NCBI RefSeq assembly: GCF_019801175.1
Contig: NZ_JAHVJR010000003.1
Coordinates: 309,001 to 373,000, forward strand
Direction of reading: 5' to 3'
DNA: 64,000 nucleotides
DNA from: Vannielia litorea
GTDB lineage: Bacteria > Pseudomonadota > Alphaproteobacteria > Rhodobacterales > Rhodobacteraceae
The notes under the pieces: model-generated
What the model saw: only the letters and a program-made list of their open reading frames with translations
Told to the model about the DNA's origin: nothing
The model's database searches: none
Translations under genes and position numbers: made by a program
Shown: in pieces, positions 50,954 to 59,179 of the stretch
Layout: each line of letters begins with the position of its first letter
Position numbering within the stretch: position 1 is the stretch's first letter

Positions 50954-51133
50954 GGGGCAGGCCTCTTTGGATATGGGAACGGTTGCGCGGGGTGTAGCCG
51001 ATGCGGGGGCGGGGCAAAAGGGCTCAAACCGGCGCAGTGTGGAGTTTTGGCGGCATATTGGCGGACTTGTGTTTCGGATCGGCGCGGGCGAAGTCTGTGG
51101 GGAAACCTGGAGGATGCCCCCGAGGAGGTGCCG

Positions 51134-51892
51134 GTGGAGAAGATCGCCTTTCTGGCCGCAGAGACCCAGATTGCCGAGGAGGCGCGCCGCCATCTGGCCG
51201 GGCAGCATGGCGATGTGCCGGTGGAAGAGGCCGAGGTGATCGTGGCGCTGGGCGGTGACGGGCACATGCTGCAGACGCTGCGGGACACCCAGCATCTGGA
51301 TACGCCGGTTTACGGGATGAACTGCGGGACCATCGGGTTCTTGATGAACGAATATGCCGAGCCGGCGCTGATCGAGCGGCTGGAGGCGGCGGAGGAAGAG
51401 GTGCTGCACCCGCTGAAGATGCGGGCCTTCACCGCGGACGGCGGCACCGAGGAGGTGCTGGCGATCAACGAGGTGAGCCTGCTGCGGCAGGGGCCGCAGG
51501 CGGCGAAGCTGCGGATTCAGGTGGATGGCCGGGTGCGGATGGATGAGTTGGTGTGCGACGGGGCGTTGCTCTGCACGCCCGCCGGATCGACCGCTTACAA
51601 CTACTCCGCTCACGGGCCGATCCTGCCGATCGGCGCCGAGGTTCTGGCGCTGACGCCGATTGCTGCCTTCCGCCCGCGCCGCTGGCGGGGCGCCCTGTTG
51701 CCGATGGCCGCCGAGGTGCGGTTTGACGTGCTGCAACCCAAGAAGCGCCCGGTGCGCGCCGAGGCCGACAGCCGGGCGGTGGAAGATGTGGTGACGGTGA
51801 TCGTGCGCTCCGATGAGAGCATCCGCCATCGTATCCTGTTTGACCCCGGCCACGGGCTGGAGGAGCGGCTGATCCGCGAGCAGTTCGCCTAG
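51134..51892 (+). CDS. nadK: NAD kinase
   Basis: 252 residues. The GGDG motif is within VIVALGGDGHMLQTLRDTQH, followed by NCGTIGFLMNEY and ALLCTPAGSTAYNYSAHGPI, all NadK signatures. It phosphorylates NAD to NADP with ATP or polyphosphate. The start is GTG at 51134 because AGGAGG lies 5 nt before it; the in-frame GTG at 51128 would overlap the ribosome site. It diverges from glyA by about 180 bp and ends just before the doublet palindrome. Confidence 0.95.
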   Translation: MEKIAFLAAETQIAEEARRHLAGQHGDVPVEEAEVIVALGGDGHMLQTLRDTQHLDTPVYGMNCGTIGFLMNEYAEPALIERLEAAEEEVLHPLKMRAFTADGGTEEVLAINEVSLLRQGPQAAKLRIQVDGRVRMDELVCDGALLCTPAGSTAYNYSAHGPILPIGAEVLALTPIAAFRPRRWRGALLPMAAEVRFDVLQPKKRPVRAEADSRAVEDVVTVIVRSDESIRHRILFDPGHGLEERLIREQFA

Positions 51893-51962
51893 GGTGGGGA
51901 ATGTGCCCGCCATGCGGAGCGATGCGGCCTTTGCCGGTCGGTGGGCAGATTGCCCAGCCTAC
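51893..51962. repeat. Doublet of dispersed GGTGGGC palindromes
   Basis: Two copies of the dispersed element lie 47 bp apart: GGTGGGG-AATGT-GCCCGCC (51893-51911) and GGTGGGC-AGATT-GCCCAGCC (51940-51959) followed by TAC. They fill the gap between the convergent nadK and response-regulator genes, so they may act as transcription barriers or 3' protection elements. Confidence 0.6.
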
Positions 51963-51986
51963 GGGGCAGCGCCAGGTGGGTGTGGT

Positions 51987-53420
51987 TCAGTCCCGCTCCC
52001 AGGTTTCGCGTTTGCGGTAGATCGTTGAGGGGGAGAGCTGGAGGCTGCGGGCGGCCTTGGGGACGGAGCCGCCGTGGTGGGCGATAGTCTCTTCGATCAC
52101 CAGCCGTTCGATCTCGGCCATGCTGAGGCCCAGCAGTGGGCCGAGGGAATTTCCGGAGGCGTCGGAGGGCGTGCTTGTAGTCGAAGGCGCGGGCGGCTGT
52201 GCGCGGGCGGCCTCGGCGCGGGCCTCGACCTCGTGGTGCAGCTCCATCGGCAGCATCGGCAGGGTGACCTCGGGGCCATCGTGCAGCACCGCCACGTTGC
52301 GGAGCACGTTCAGCAGTTGCCGCACGTTGCCGGGCCAGTTGAGGGCGCAGAACAGGTCTTCGACCTCTGGGCTCAGGTGGGTGAAGCTCTTGCCCTCCTC
52401 GGCGGAGAACTCGGCCAGCGCATGGCGGGCGATTTCGACCACGTCGCGGCCGCGCTCGCGCAGGGGAGGCAGGTGCAGCGGCACCACGTGGAGGCGGTAA
52501 TAGAGGTCTTCGCGGAAGCGCCCGGCCTTCACCTCGGCCAGCGGGTCGCGGTTGGTGGCGCAGAGAATGCGCACACTGACCTTGCGCGGCTTGGTCGAGC
52601 CGACGGGCTGGATGGTGGAGGTTTGCAGAAAGCGCAGGAGCTTGGTTTGCAGACCGAGGTCCATCTCGCAGATCTCGTCGAGAAACAGCGTGCCGCCATC
52701 GGCTGCCGCCGCAGCGCCGGGCTTGTCGGCCAGCGCGCCGGTGAAGCTGCCCTTGAGGTGGCCGAAGACCTCGCTCTCCAGCAGGTCGCCGGGGATGGCG
52801 CCGCAGTTGAGCGCGATGAAGGGGCCGTTGGCGCGGGAGGACATGTCGTGCAGGGCTTTGGCGCAGAGTTCCTTGCCGGTGCCGCTCTCGCCGGAGATGA
52901 ACACGGTCGCCATCGAGCGGGAGACCGAGCCGATCTTGTGCATCACCTCGCGCATCGCGGGGGAGGTGCCAATGAGGCCGGTTTTCTCTGGCTCTGGGAG
53001 GGGCGGCGAAGGATCGGGCATGGGGCCGCCGGGGGAGAGCGGGCGGCCGGAAGCGCGGGCGTGGTCGGCCACGGCGCCAGAGACGGCGTCGATCAGACGG
53101 GCCTCGTCGAAGGGTTTGACCAGAAACTCCCATGCCCCGGCGCGCATGGCCTCGACCGCGCGATTGATCGAGCCGTTGGCGGTGATCACGATGACATGGG
53201 TGAAGGGATCGGCGGCGATGAACTCTTCGATCAGTTCCAGACCGTCGCGGTCGGGCAGCATGAGATCGACCAGCACCACGCCGGGGCGGTGGGTGCGGAA
53301 GAGGCGCAGGCCGTCGGCAGCGGTGGAGGCGGCAGCAACCTCGTGGCCGGCCGACTTCAGCACGCTTTCATAGACGAGCTGCATCGATGGCACGTCTTCG
53401 ATCAGGAGCACGGCGGTCAT
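51987..53420 (-). CDS. Sigma-54-dependent response regulator (NtrC/LuxO type)
   Basis: 477 residues. REC domain (1-120) with phospho-Asp52 in VLVDLMLPDRDGLELIEEF. AAA+ domain (about 145-390) with Walker A GESGTGKE (177-184), the sigma-54 contact loop as GSFTGA (224-229) instead of the usual GAFTGA, and GGTLFLDEICEMD. The C-terminal Fis-type helix-turn-helix is GGSVPKAARSLQLSPSTIYR. It activates sigma-54 promoters when phosphorylated. It overlaps the hybrid histidine kinase gene by four bases, so it is that kinase's likely partner. The layout resembles LuxO/LuxQ phosphorelays, but the signal is unknown. Confidence 0.93.
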   Translation of the reverse strand: MTAVLLIEDVPSMQLVYESVLKSAGHEVAAASTAADGLRLFRTHRPGVVLVDLMLPDRDGLELIEEFIAADPFTHVIVITANGSINRAVEAMRAGAWEFLVKPFDEARLIDAVSGAVADHARASGRPLSPGGPMPDPSPPLPEPEKTGLIGTSPAMREVMHKIGSVSRSMATVFISGESGTGKELCAKALHDMSSRANGPFIALNCGAIPGDLLESEVFGHLKGSFTGALADKPGAAAAADGGTLFLDEICEMDLGLQTKLLRFLQTSTIQPVGSTKPRKVSVRILCATNRDPLAEVKAGRFREDLYYRLHVVPLHLPPLRERGRDVVEIARHALAEFSAEEGKSFTHLSPEVEDLFCALNWPGNVRQLLNVLRNVAVLHDGPEVTLPMLPMELHHEVEARAEAARAQPPAPSTTSTPSDASGNSLGPLLGLSMAEIERLVIEETIAHHGGSVPKAARSLQLSPSTIYRKRETWERD

Positions 53421-55024
53421 TCTGCCGGCTCCTGCGGGGCTGCCCCCTCGGAAAAGCGGTTGGCTTTTTCGGCGGCGATGGCGGCGATCAGGCTGCCGAG
53501 GCGCTTGTCGATCTCGGCGAGGGTGCGGGCTTGGCTCTCGGGGGCCTCGGACCGGTGGGCGGCGGCATTGGCGAGGTTGGCGAGGTCTTGCAGCGGCAGG
53601 GCGCCGACCGCGCCGGAGAGCGAAATGATGACGTGGGTCTGGGCGCGGATCTCGTCGGCATTGCCGACCACGGAGGCGCTGGCCAGCGAGATGCGGCAGC
53701 GGCAGAGGTCGGCGTGGAGCCGGGTCAGAAACTCATGCCCGCCGTCATTGCCGGATATGGCGAGAAGTTTTTCGAGCCGTTCGGGGCAGTAATCGACCGC
53801 TTCGCCATCGGCGCCGTGGCCGTGACCGGGGCGCTCCGGCTCGGGCTCCATCTGCTCTGGCGCGGTGCCGCGGGTGCGCAGCATCAGCGTGGCGATGGCC
53901 TGCCCGAAAGCGGCCAGCGAGCCGACGGGTTTGGCGAGGATGCCATCGGCCCCGGCGGCGTAGATCCCCTCGCGGTGTTCCTGAAGCACGAAGGCGGTTA
54001 CGGCGAGGATGGGAATGAGCCGGGTTTCGCCCTTGAGCGCGCGGGTGCGGGCGATGACCTCGGTGCCGGTCAGCTCGGGCATATCGATGTCGACAAGGGC
54101 AAAGTCGAAGCCGCCGCCGGAGAGCAGGCGCAGGGCCTCGGCCCCATCGGGCGCCAGTTTCCACGACGCGCCGAGGTGGTCGAGCATCTGGGTGAACAGC
54201 AACTGGTTGGTCGGGTTGTCCTCGGCCACGAGCGCCCGCAGGCCGGAGAGATCGGGCAGCGGCGGCGGCGCGGAGGGGCTGGCGAGATCGGCCTCGGAGC
54301 TGGGCTGCCAGGCCCAGGCGGGGCGGGGCAGCAGCAGCGACACCTCGGCGCCGCCCTCGCGGGCATTGGAGACCTGCAACTGCCCGCCGAGACGGGTGGC
54401 GACCTCTTTGGCGATGTGCAGGCCGAGGCCGCTGCCGGGCTGGGTCTGCCCGCCGGGGCGGCCACCACGCTCGAACAGCCGGGCGAGGGCGGAATCGGAG
54501 AAGCCCGGCCCCTGATCGCGGACCCGGAAGCGCAGCTCTTCGCCGGAGCGCATATCGACCGTGAGCACCACCTCGCCCCAGTCGGCATATTTGAAGGCGT
54601 TGGAGAGCAGGTTCGCGAGCAACCTGTCGAGCGCCCCGGCGTCGAGGTGGAGCACGGTGGGCAGGTCGGCGGCAATATCGAGCCGGAGCGACATGCTGCG
54701 CTCGCGGGCGTGGCCGGACCAGCGCCGCTCGAGATTGCGCAGCACCGCCAGCAGCGGCACCGGCTCGTTGCCGGGCAAGGCCGAGGCGGGGCTGAGTTGC
54801 TTCAGCGCGGTATCGAGCAGGCGGGCAAGGGTCTCTCCAGCGGTCGCGACGCGCTCGAGCTGGGCGGCGGTGGCGGGATCGAGCTGGGAGAAATCAACAA
54901 GGCGGAGGCCGCTCACGACGTCAGAGACCGCAGACCTGATGTCATGCGAGAAGAGTTCTATGTTGCCGTCAGTCTCGGACCCGCTCGAAGAGGGGGGCGA
55001 GCCTGGCAGCCAGTCTTCAGCCAT
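53417..55024 (-). CDS. Cytoplasmic hybrid histidine kinase with REC and HPt domains
   Basis: 535 residues. No transmembrane or recognisable sensor domain. DHp His27 lies in ELFSHDIRSAVSDVVSGLRL; the ATPase N-box has Asn142 (LLANLLSNAFKYA) and G-box QGPGFSDSALARLF with GSGLGLHIAKEVATRLGG. A REC domain follows with Asp312 in FALVDIDMPELTG, and a C-terminal HPt domain with His464 in AQTHVIISLSGAVGA. The full His-Asp-His relay is in one protein, ready to pass phosphate to the downstream regulator. The ATG at 55024 follows GGAG at 7 nt; the short N-terminus means the sensing partner must be separate. Confidence 0.92.
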   Translation of the reverse strand: MAEDWLPGSPPSSSGSETDGNIELFSHDIRSAVSDVVSGLRLVDFSQLDPATAAQLERVATAGETLARLLDTALKQLSPASALPGNEPVPLLAVLRNLERRWSGHARERSMSLRLDIAADLPTVLHLDAGALDRLLANLLSNAFKYADWGEVVLTVDMRSGEELRFRVRDQGPGFSDSALARLFERGGRPGGQTQPGSGLGLHIAKEVATRLGGQLQVSNAREGGAEVSLLLPRPAWAWQPSSEADLASPSAPPPLPDLSGLRALVAEDNPTNQLLFTQMLDHLGASWKLAPDGAEALRLLSGGGFDFALVDIDMPELTGTEVIARTRALKGETRLIPILAVTAFVLQEHREGIYAAGADGILAKPVGSLAAFGQAIATLMLRTRGTAPEQMEPEPERPGHGHGADGEAVDYCPERLEKLLAISGNDGGHEFLTRLHADLCRCRISLASASVVGNADEIRAQTHVIISLSGAVGALPLQDLANLANAAAHRSEAPESQARTLAEIDKRLGSLIAAIAAEKANRFSEGAAPQEPAE

Positions 55025-55163
55025 TAAGTGACTCCGCCGTGAGTGGCGCAAAGCCGGAGATCGTTAATTCCCGCAAGGGTTGCATGATCCCTAGGATTAA
55101 ACAAATCCTATCTGACCGGCCACCTGAATAAAACGGCAGGTATTCCAGACCCTAATGTGGCGC

Positions 55164-57062
55164 TCACGCGGCGTTTTGCGGGTAGCCGAGGGCGGCCAGC
55201 GCCTCGGTGATCTCGTCCAGAATGGCCGGGTCGTCGATGGTGGCGGGCATCTTGTAGGCCTTGCCATCAGCGATGGAGACCATCGTGGCCCGCAGGATCT
55301 TGCCGGAGCGGGTTTTGGGCAGACGGTCCACCACGCAGGCGAGTTTGAAGGCGGCGACGGGGCCGATCTTCTCGCGCACGAGGCCGACGCACTCTTTCAC
55401 AACTTCGTCATGCGGTTTGTTGGTGCCCGCATTCAGGCAGAGGAAGCCCATCGGCAGCTGGCCCTTCAGCGTGTCGCCCACGCCGATCACCGCGCATTCG
55501 GCCACGTCGGTGTGGGAGGCGAGCACCTCCTCCATCGCGCCGGTGGAGAGGCGGTGGCCAGCGACGTTAATCACATCATCGGTGCGGGCCATGATGTAGA
55601 GGTAGCCGTCTTCGTCGATCATGCCGGCATCGCCGGTTTCGTAGTAGCCGGGGAAGTGCTCGAGGTAGCTCTTGCGATAGCGGGGCTCGGCGTTCCACAG
55701 GGTGGGCAGGGTGCCGGGGGGCAGGGGGAGCTTGATGGCGATGGCGCCGAGCTCGCCCTTGGGCATCGGGTTGCCGCCCTCGTCGAGGATTTGCACGTCG
55801 TAGCCGGGCATGGCGACGGTGGGGGAGCCGAGCTTGACCGGCAGCGGCTCGATCCCGACAGGGTTGCCCGCGATGGTCCAGCCGGTCTCGGTTTGCCACC
55901 AGTGATCGTAGACCGGTTTGCCGGTGGTGCGCTGGGTCCATTCGATGGTGTCGGGGTCGGCGCGCTCGCCGGCGAGGTAGATGGCATTCAGGCAGCTGAG
56001 GTCATACTTGCCGACCAGTTCGCCCTTGGGGTCTTCGCGCTTCACTGCGCGGAAGGCGGTGGGGGCGGTGAAGAAGCTGCGAACCTTGTGCTCGGAGATG
56101 ACCCGCCAGAATGTGCCGGCATCGGGGGTGCCCACGGGCTTGCCCTCGAAGACGATGGTGGTGTTGCCGTGGATCAGGGGCCCGTAGCAGATGTAGCTGT
56201 GGCCGACGACCCAGCCGACATCGGAAGCGGCCCAGAACACATCGCCCGGATCGACGTTGTAGATGTTCTTCATCGACCAGTTCAGCGCCACGAGGTGCCC
56301 GGCGGTGTGGCGGACCACGCCCTTGGGCTGGCCGGTGGTGCCGGAGGTGTAGAGGATATAAGCTGGGTGGTTGCCCTCGACCGGCACGCAGTCGGCCGGT
56401 TCGACGCCATACTGGAAGCCGTGCCAGTTGACATCGCGGCCCTCCACCAGCTGGGCGACCTCCTGCTCGCGCTGGAAGATCACGCAGAACTCGGGCTTGT
56501 GCTCGGCCTGGTCGATCGCGCCGTCGAGCAGCGGCTTGTAGTGGACGACGCGGCCCGGCTCGAGGCCGCAGGAGGCGGCGATGATGGCCTTGGGTTTGGC
56601 ATCGTCGATCCGCACGGCCAGCTCGCTGGAGGCGAAGCCGCCGAAGACGACCGAGTGGATCGCGCCGATGCGGGCGCAGGCGAGCATGGCCTCCAGCGCT
56701 TCGGGGACCATCGGCATGTAGATGATCACGCGGTCGCCCTTTTCGACCCCCTTGGCGCGCAGCGCCCCGGCGAGGGAGGCGACGCGGTTGCGCAGCTCGA
56801 AGAAGCTGATCTCGCGCTTGGTGTGGGTGATCGGGCTGTCGTAGATGATGGCGGTCTGGTCGCCGCGCCCGGCCTCCACGTGGCGGTCGACGGCGTTGTA
56901 ACAGGTGTTCACCATGCCATCGGCGTACCACTCGAACATGTGCTCGCCCTTGTCGAAGAGCGCCTTGGAGGGGGGCTTGTGCCATGCGATCGGCTGGGCC
57001 GCATCCATCCAGAATTTCTCCGGGTCCGCCTGCCAGGCGGCGTAGATATCCTTGAATCCCAT
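55164..57062 (-). CDS. prpE: Propionyl-CoA synthetase
   Basis: 632 residues. Adenylate-forming ligase: YILYTSGTTGQPKGVVRHTA (P-loop-like A3 motif), GYYETGDAGMIDEDGYLYIM (A7), and the acetylatable Lys in LPKTRSGKILRATMVSIADG near the end. Sequence and length fit PrpE rather than Acs. It activates propionate (and less well acetate) as propionyl-CoA, the first step into the methylmalonyl-CoA or methylcitrate pathways. The ATG at 57062 follows AGGAGG at 7 nt. Its upstream region carries TTTGCAAA boxes. Confidence 0.95.
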   Translation of the reverse strand: MGFKDIYAAWQADPEKFWMDAAQPIAWHKPPSKALFDKGEHMFEWYADGMVNTCYNAVDRHVEAGRGDQTAIIYDSPITHTKREISFFELRNRVASLAGALRAKGVEKGDRVIIYMPMVPEALEAMLACARIGAIHSVVFGGFASSELAVRIDDAKPKAIIAASCGLEPGRVVHYKPLLDGAIDQAEHKPEFCVIFQREQEVAQLVEGRDVNWHGFQYGVEPADCVPVEGNHPAYILYTSGTTGQPKGVVRHTAGHLVALNWSMKNIYNVDPGDVFWAASDVGWVVGHSYICYGPLIHGNTTIVFEGKPVGTPDAGTFWRVISEHKVRSFFTAPTAFRAVKREDPKGELVGKYDLSCLNAIYLAGERADPDTIEWTQRTTGKPVYDHWWQTETGWTIAGNPVGIEPLPVKLGSPTVAMPGYDVQILDEGGNPMPKGELGAIAIKLPLPPGTLPTLWNAEPRYRKSYLEHFPGYYETGDAGMIDEDGYLYIMARTDDVINVAGHRLSTGAMEEVLASHTDVAECAVIGVGDTLKGQLPMGFLCLNAGTNKPHDEVVKECVGLVREKIGPVAAFKLACVVDRLPKTRSGKILRATMVSIADGKAYKMPATIDDPAILDEITEALAALGYPQNAA

Positions 57063-57156
57063 GATCGAGCCTCCTCCTCGTTTGCAGTGGTTTAGGGAGC
57101 GGCGGGGCCGTCTGGCAAGCATTCTGGCGAAGGGCGCGGCAGAAGGACGCGAAAAA

Positions 57157-57246
57157 TTTGCAGTTTGGGCGCTAACAGGGGTGCAAATTTTTGCAAAGGA
57201 GCGGCCTTGGAGGGGCTTGGGTGCAAACTGGTTGTGTGTTTGCAAA
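57157..57246 (-). promoter_or_regulatory. Cluster of TTTGCAAA-type boxes upstream of prpE
   Basis: Exact palindromes TTTGCAAA lie at 57190-57197 and 57239-57246; half-matches are GGTGCAAA at 57180-57187 and 57220-57227 and TTTGCAGT at 57157-57164. Each exact box follows a GGTGCAAA half-site. This is the pattern of the short-chain fatty acyl-CoA regulators (ScfR/PccR/RamB group) known to bind TTTGCAAA repeats before propionyl-CoA genes in Rhodobacter; the spacing here differs from the one I recall. A third exact copy precedes maeB. Confidence 0.65.
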
Positions 57247-57884
57247 GTCGTTCGGGGAAACTTGCTAACCCGGTGATGGAATCGGCGAGCGGCGCGGGGC
57301 GGGCGGCTTGGTGCGGGATCCGTGGCCGAAAAAGCGCGACAAGGTCCGTGCGCGAGGGCGGATTTTGGCTGCCACATTTTGCCCAAACTAGGCGCGGAAA
57401 ATGAGGGTGATTCGCCCTCAGGTTGTTAACCTTTTGTTAACCTTTTGCCCCAATCGAACGGGAATCGGGGCGGACGGCGGGCCCCGTGTGAGCAGGTTGG
57501 CGCCTATGAGCGGAGGTCTGCTGATGTGGCGCTGCGGGCACGTTTTTTGCCGGGTCTACGACCATAACGCCTATTGCATTGGGTCTCAGCGTTTCCGGAC
57601 TAGCGCATATATGTGAGTCGCGCATGGGATTGATGCCCAACGCGCGACCTGCGACTCGGAAAAACCCGTCAACCCGGAAGCGTACCACGGCGTGCAAACC
57701 TGCTTTTGCAGGGATCGCATCGGTGGAGAGTCGCTCATCTTTGGGTTGAGCATGTTCACACTCCTTAATCACCATATTCTGGACACAACTTTTCCGCGAT
57801 TGGCGGTCGTCGGTGCTCGCATGGGTGGTTTCGAGCGGTCGCGGGAAAGGAGGTTGGGGGCGATTTCCGAGCGAGGACTGCCAA
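57247..57884. other. Long intergenic region with hairpins, between prpE and the Hint-domain gene
   Basis: No coding gene is supported here. It contains a hairpin GAGGG-TGATTCG-CCCTC (57403-57419), a direct repeat TTGTTAACCTTTT at 57423-57435 and 57434-57446 (11-bp period, each with GTTAAC), a long structured element in which GAGTCGCGC (57615-57623) can pair with GCGCGAC or GCGACTC (57642-57657), and CCTGC-TTTT-GCAGG (57699-57712). The ribosome site of the next gene is GAGGACTGCCAA. Together this suggests a long 5' leader or a promoter region for the Hint-domain gene. Confidence 0.5.
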
Positions 57885-58841
57885 ATGGCTACGGAAGACA
57901 TCACGGTTACAGAATACATCGGTTCACTGGTCGGCACCGATCTGTTCGGCGGGCAGACCATTCTGCTCAACGGGTTCGGCAGCAGCCAGACCGGTACGTT
58001 GGAGGATGACGACGGATTTCTGGGCGACATGGACGATGGCACCGCCACGTTCAACGGCGACCCGATCAACTACATCGGCAGCGGCACGGTGCAGGCGGGT
58101 GTGGATGGGGGCATCGTGGTCGTGCCGCTGGGGCCGGAATACGACGTGGTCGTGTTCGAGGCGGGAGGCAACACCTACTTCCACTACCCGGACGGCCAGC
58201 CCAGCGTGATCGGCACGGTTGCGCTGATCGTGGACATCGACGCGACACCCTATGAGGTGTTCACGCCGATCTGTTTTGGCCCCGACACGATGATCCTGAC
58301 GCCGAACGGCTATTGCCCGGTGGGCGAGATCAAGGCGGGGGATTGGGTGCGTGATGCGGATGGGCAGGCCCACGAGGTGCTTTGGGCCTCGTCGCGGAAG
58401 GTGGACATCCCCTCCCATCCGGCTTTCGACAAGTGGCGGCCCATCCGCATCGCGCGCAACAGCTTTGGCGAGGGTGTGCCCTATCGCGACACCTACCTGT
58501 CGCCACAGCACCGGGTGGAGTTGCGCGGCGCCGCGACCGAGATGGTCGTGGGCACCGAGAGCTGCCTCGTGGCGGCGAAGGGGCTGGTGAACGACAAGGG
58601 CGTGCGGGTGGACCGCGAGGCGCGGTCGATCACCTATCACCACCTCGTCTGCGAAGCGCATGTGGCGCTGGTGGCCAACGGGATGCACGCCGAGAGCCTC
58701 TACCTCAACCCCGAGACGCCGGAGTTCCGGCTGGATGCGGGCTCGCAGGAAGCGGCGAGCCTGTTCCCTGAACTGACGATGAAACTGAATGCGCCGGTCG
58801 CGACCCGCCGTGAGGCGGCCGTACTGGCCTCGTATCTCTAG
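57885..58841 (+). CDS. Hint (Hedgehog/intein) domain protein
   Basis: 318 residues from the ATG at 57885. The first 125 residues are Gly/Asp-rich and beta-type, without an obvious signal peptide (TVTEYIGSLVGTDLFGGQTI). From about residue 126 the Hint_2 domain begins with the splice-like Cys in VFTPICFGPDTMILTPNGYC, followed by VGEIKAGDWVRDADGQAHEV and TYLSPQHRVELRGA (His in block-B-like position) and YHHLVCEAHVALVANGMHAE. Proteins of this type are common in roseobacters, often linked to secretion. There is no intein homing domain. Whether it self-cleaves is open. Confidence 0.85.
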   Translation: MATEDITVTEYIGSLVGTDLFGGQTILLNGFGSSQTGTLEDDDGFLGDMDDGTATFNGDPINYIGSGTVQAGVDGGIVVVPLGPEYDVVVFEAGGNTYFHYPDGQPSVIGTVALIVDIDATPYEVFTPICFGPDTMILTPNGYCPVGEIKAGDWVRDADGQAHEVLWASSRKVDIPSHPAFDKWRPIRIARNSFGEGVPYRDTYLSPQHRVELRGAATEMVVGTESCLVAAKGLVNDKGVRVDREARSITYHHLVCEAHVALVANGMHAESLYLNPETPEFRLDAGSQEAASLFPELTMKLNAPVATRREAAVLASYL

Positions 58842-58899
58842 GGCGATTGCAGATAAGCCCTGGATGACCGGCCTTTGCCCCCCAGGTATGGGCCGGACC

Positions 58900-58937
58900 C
58901 CACCCGCGTTGCTCCCCTGCGACGCGGGTGGTTTTTT
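58900..58937 (+). terminator. Intrinsic terminator after the Hint-domain gene
   Basis: CCACCCGCGT (58900-58909) and ACGCGGGTGG (58922-58931) form a perfect 10-bp stem, followed by TTTTTT (58932-58937). Confidence 0.9.
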
Positions 58938-59024
58938 ATGCGCGCCCGGGCGGGGCGCCGATCACATTTGATGTGTCAGTGCAGATGCCGATTGAACCAA
59001 TCGCGGGGCCGCGCATTGGATGGT

Positions 59025-59052
59025 GTGACCGGCGCGGTGCCGGTCACTTTTT
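59025..59052 (+). terminator. Second intrinsic terminator upstream of a tiny ORF
   Basis: GTGACCGGC (59025-59033) and GCCGGTCAC (59039-59047) pair perfectly around GCGGT, followed by TTTTT (59048-59052). It lies about 90 bp after the first terminator, so an additional short transcript may end here. Confidence 0.85.
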
Positions 59053-59069
59053 CATCGAGGACACCCGAC

Positions 59070-59129
59070 ATGGGCGACAAGAAACAGAAGCCCGCCAAGC
59101 CCGGCAGCAAGCCGGAAACCAAGAAGTGA
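59070..59129 (+). CDS. Candidate 19-codon Lys/Pro-rich ORF
   Basis: ATG at 59070 gives MGDKKQKPAKPGSKPETKK and stops at 59129; GAGG lies 9 nt upstream. The peptide is basic and disordered in character. It follows two terminators, so it would need its own start of transcription, which I do not see. Similar very short Lys-rich ORFs are often chance, so this is weak. Confidence 0.25.
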   Translation: MGDKKQKPAKPGSKPETKK

Positions 59130-59134
59130 TGTAA

Positions 59135-59166
59135 GGGGCCGCGCCGGTCTGCGAGGGCCGGCGCGG
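59135..59166. other. Large GC hairpin downstream of maeB
   Basis: CCGCGCCGG and CCGGCGCGG pair over 9 bp around a 9-nt loop TCTGCGAGG, 14-45 bp after the maeB stop on the minus strand. There is no T-run, so it is probably a 3' stabiliser rather than a simple terminator. Confidence 0.5.
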
Positions 59167-59179
59167 TGCCTGTGGGGCC

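Noticed and set aside
49556..51892. A 778-codon plus-strand frame that would fuse an N-terminal extension to NAD kinase
   Set aside because: The extension lies antisense to glyA; a GTG start with AGGAGG at 51134 gives a normal-length NadK.
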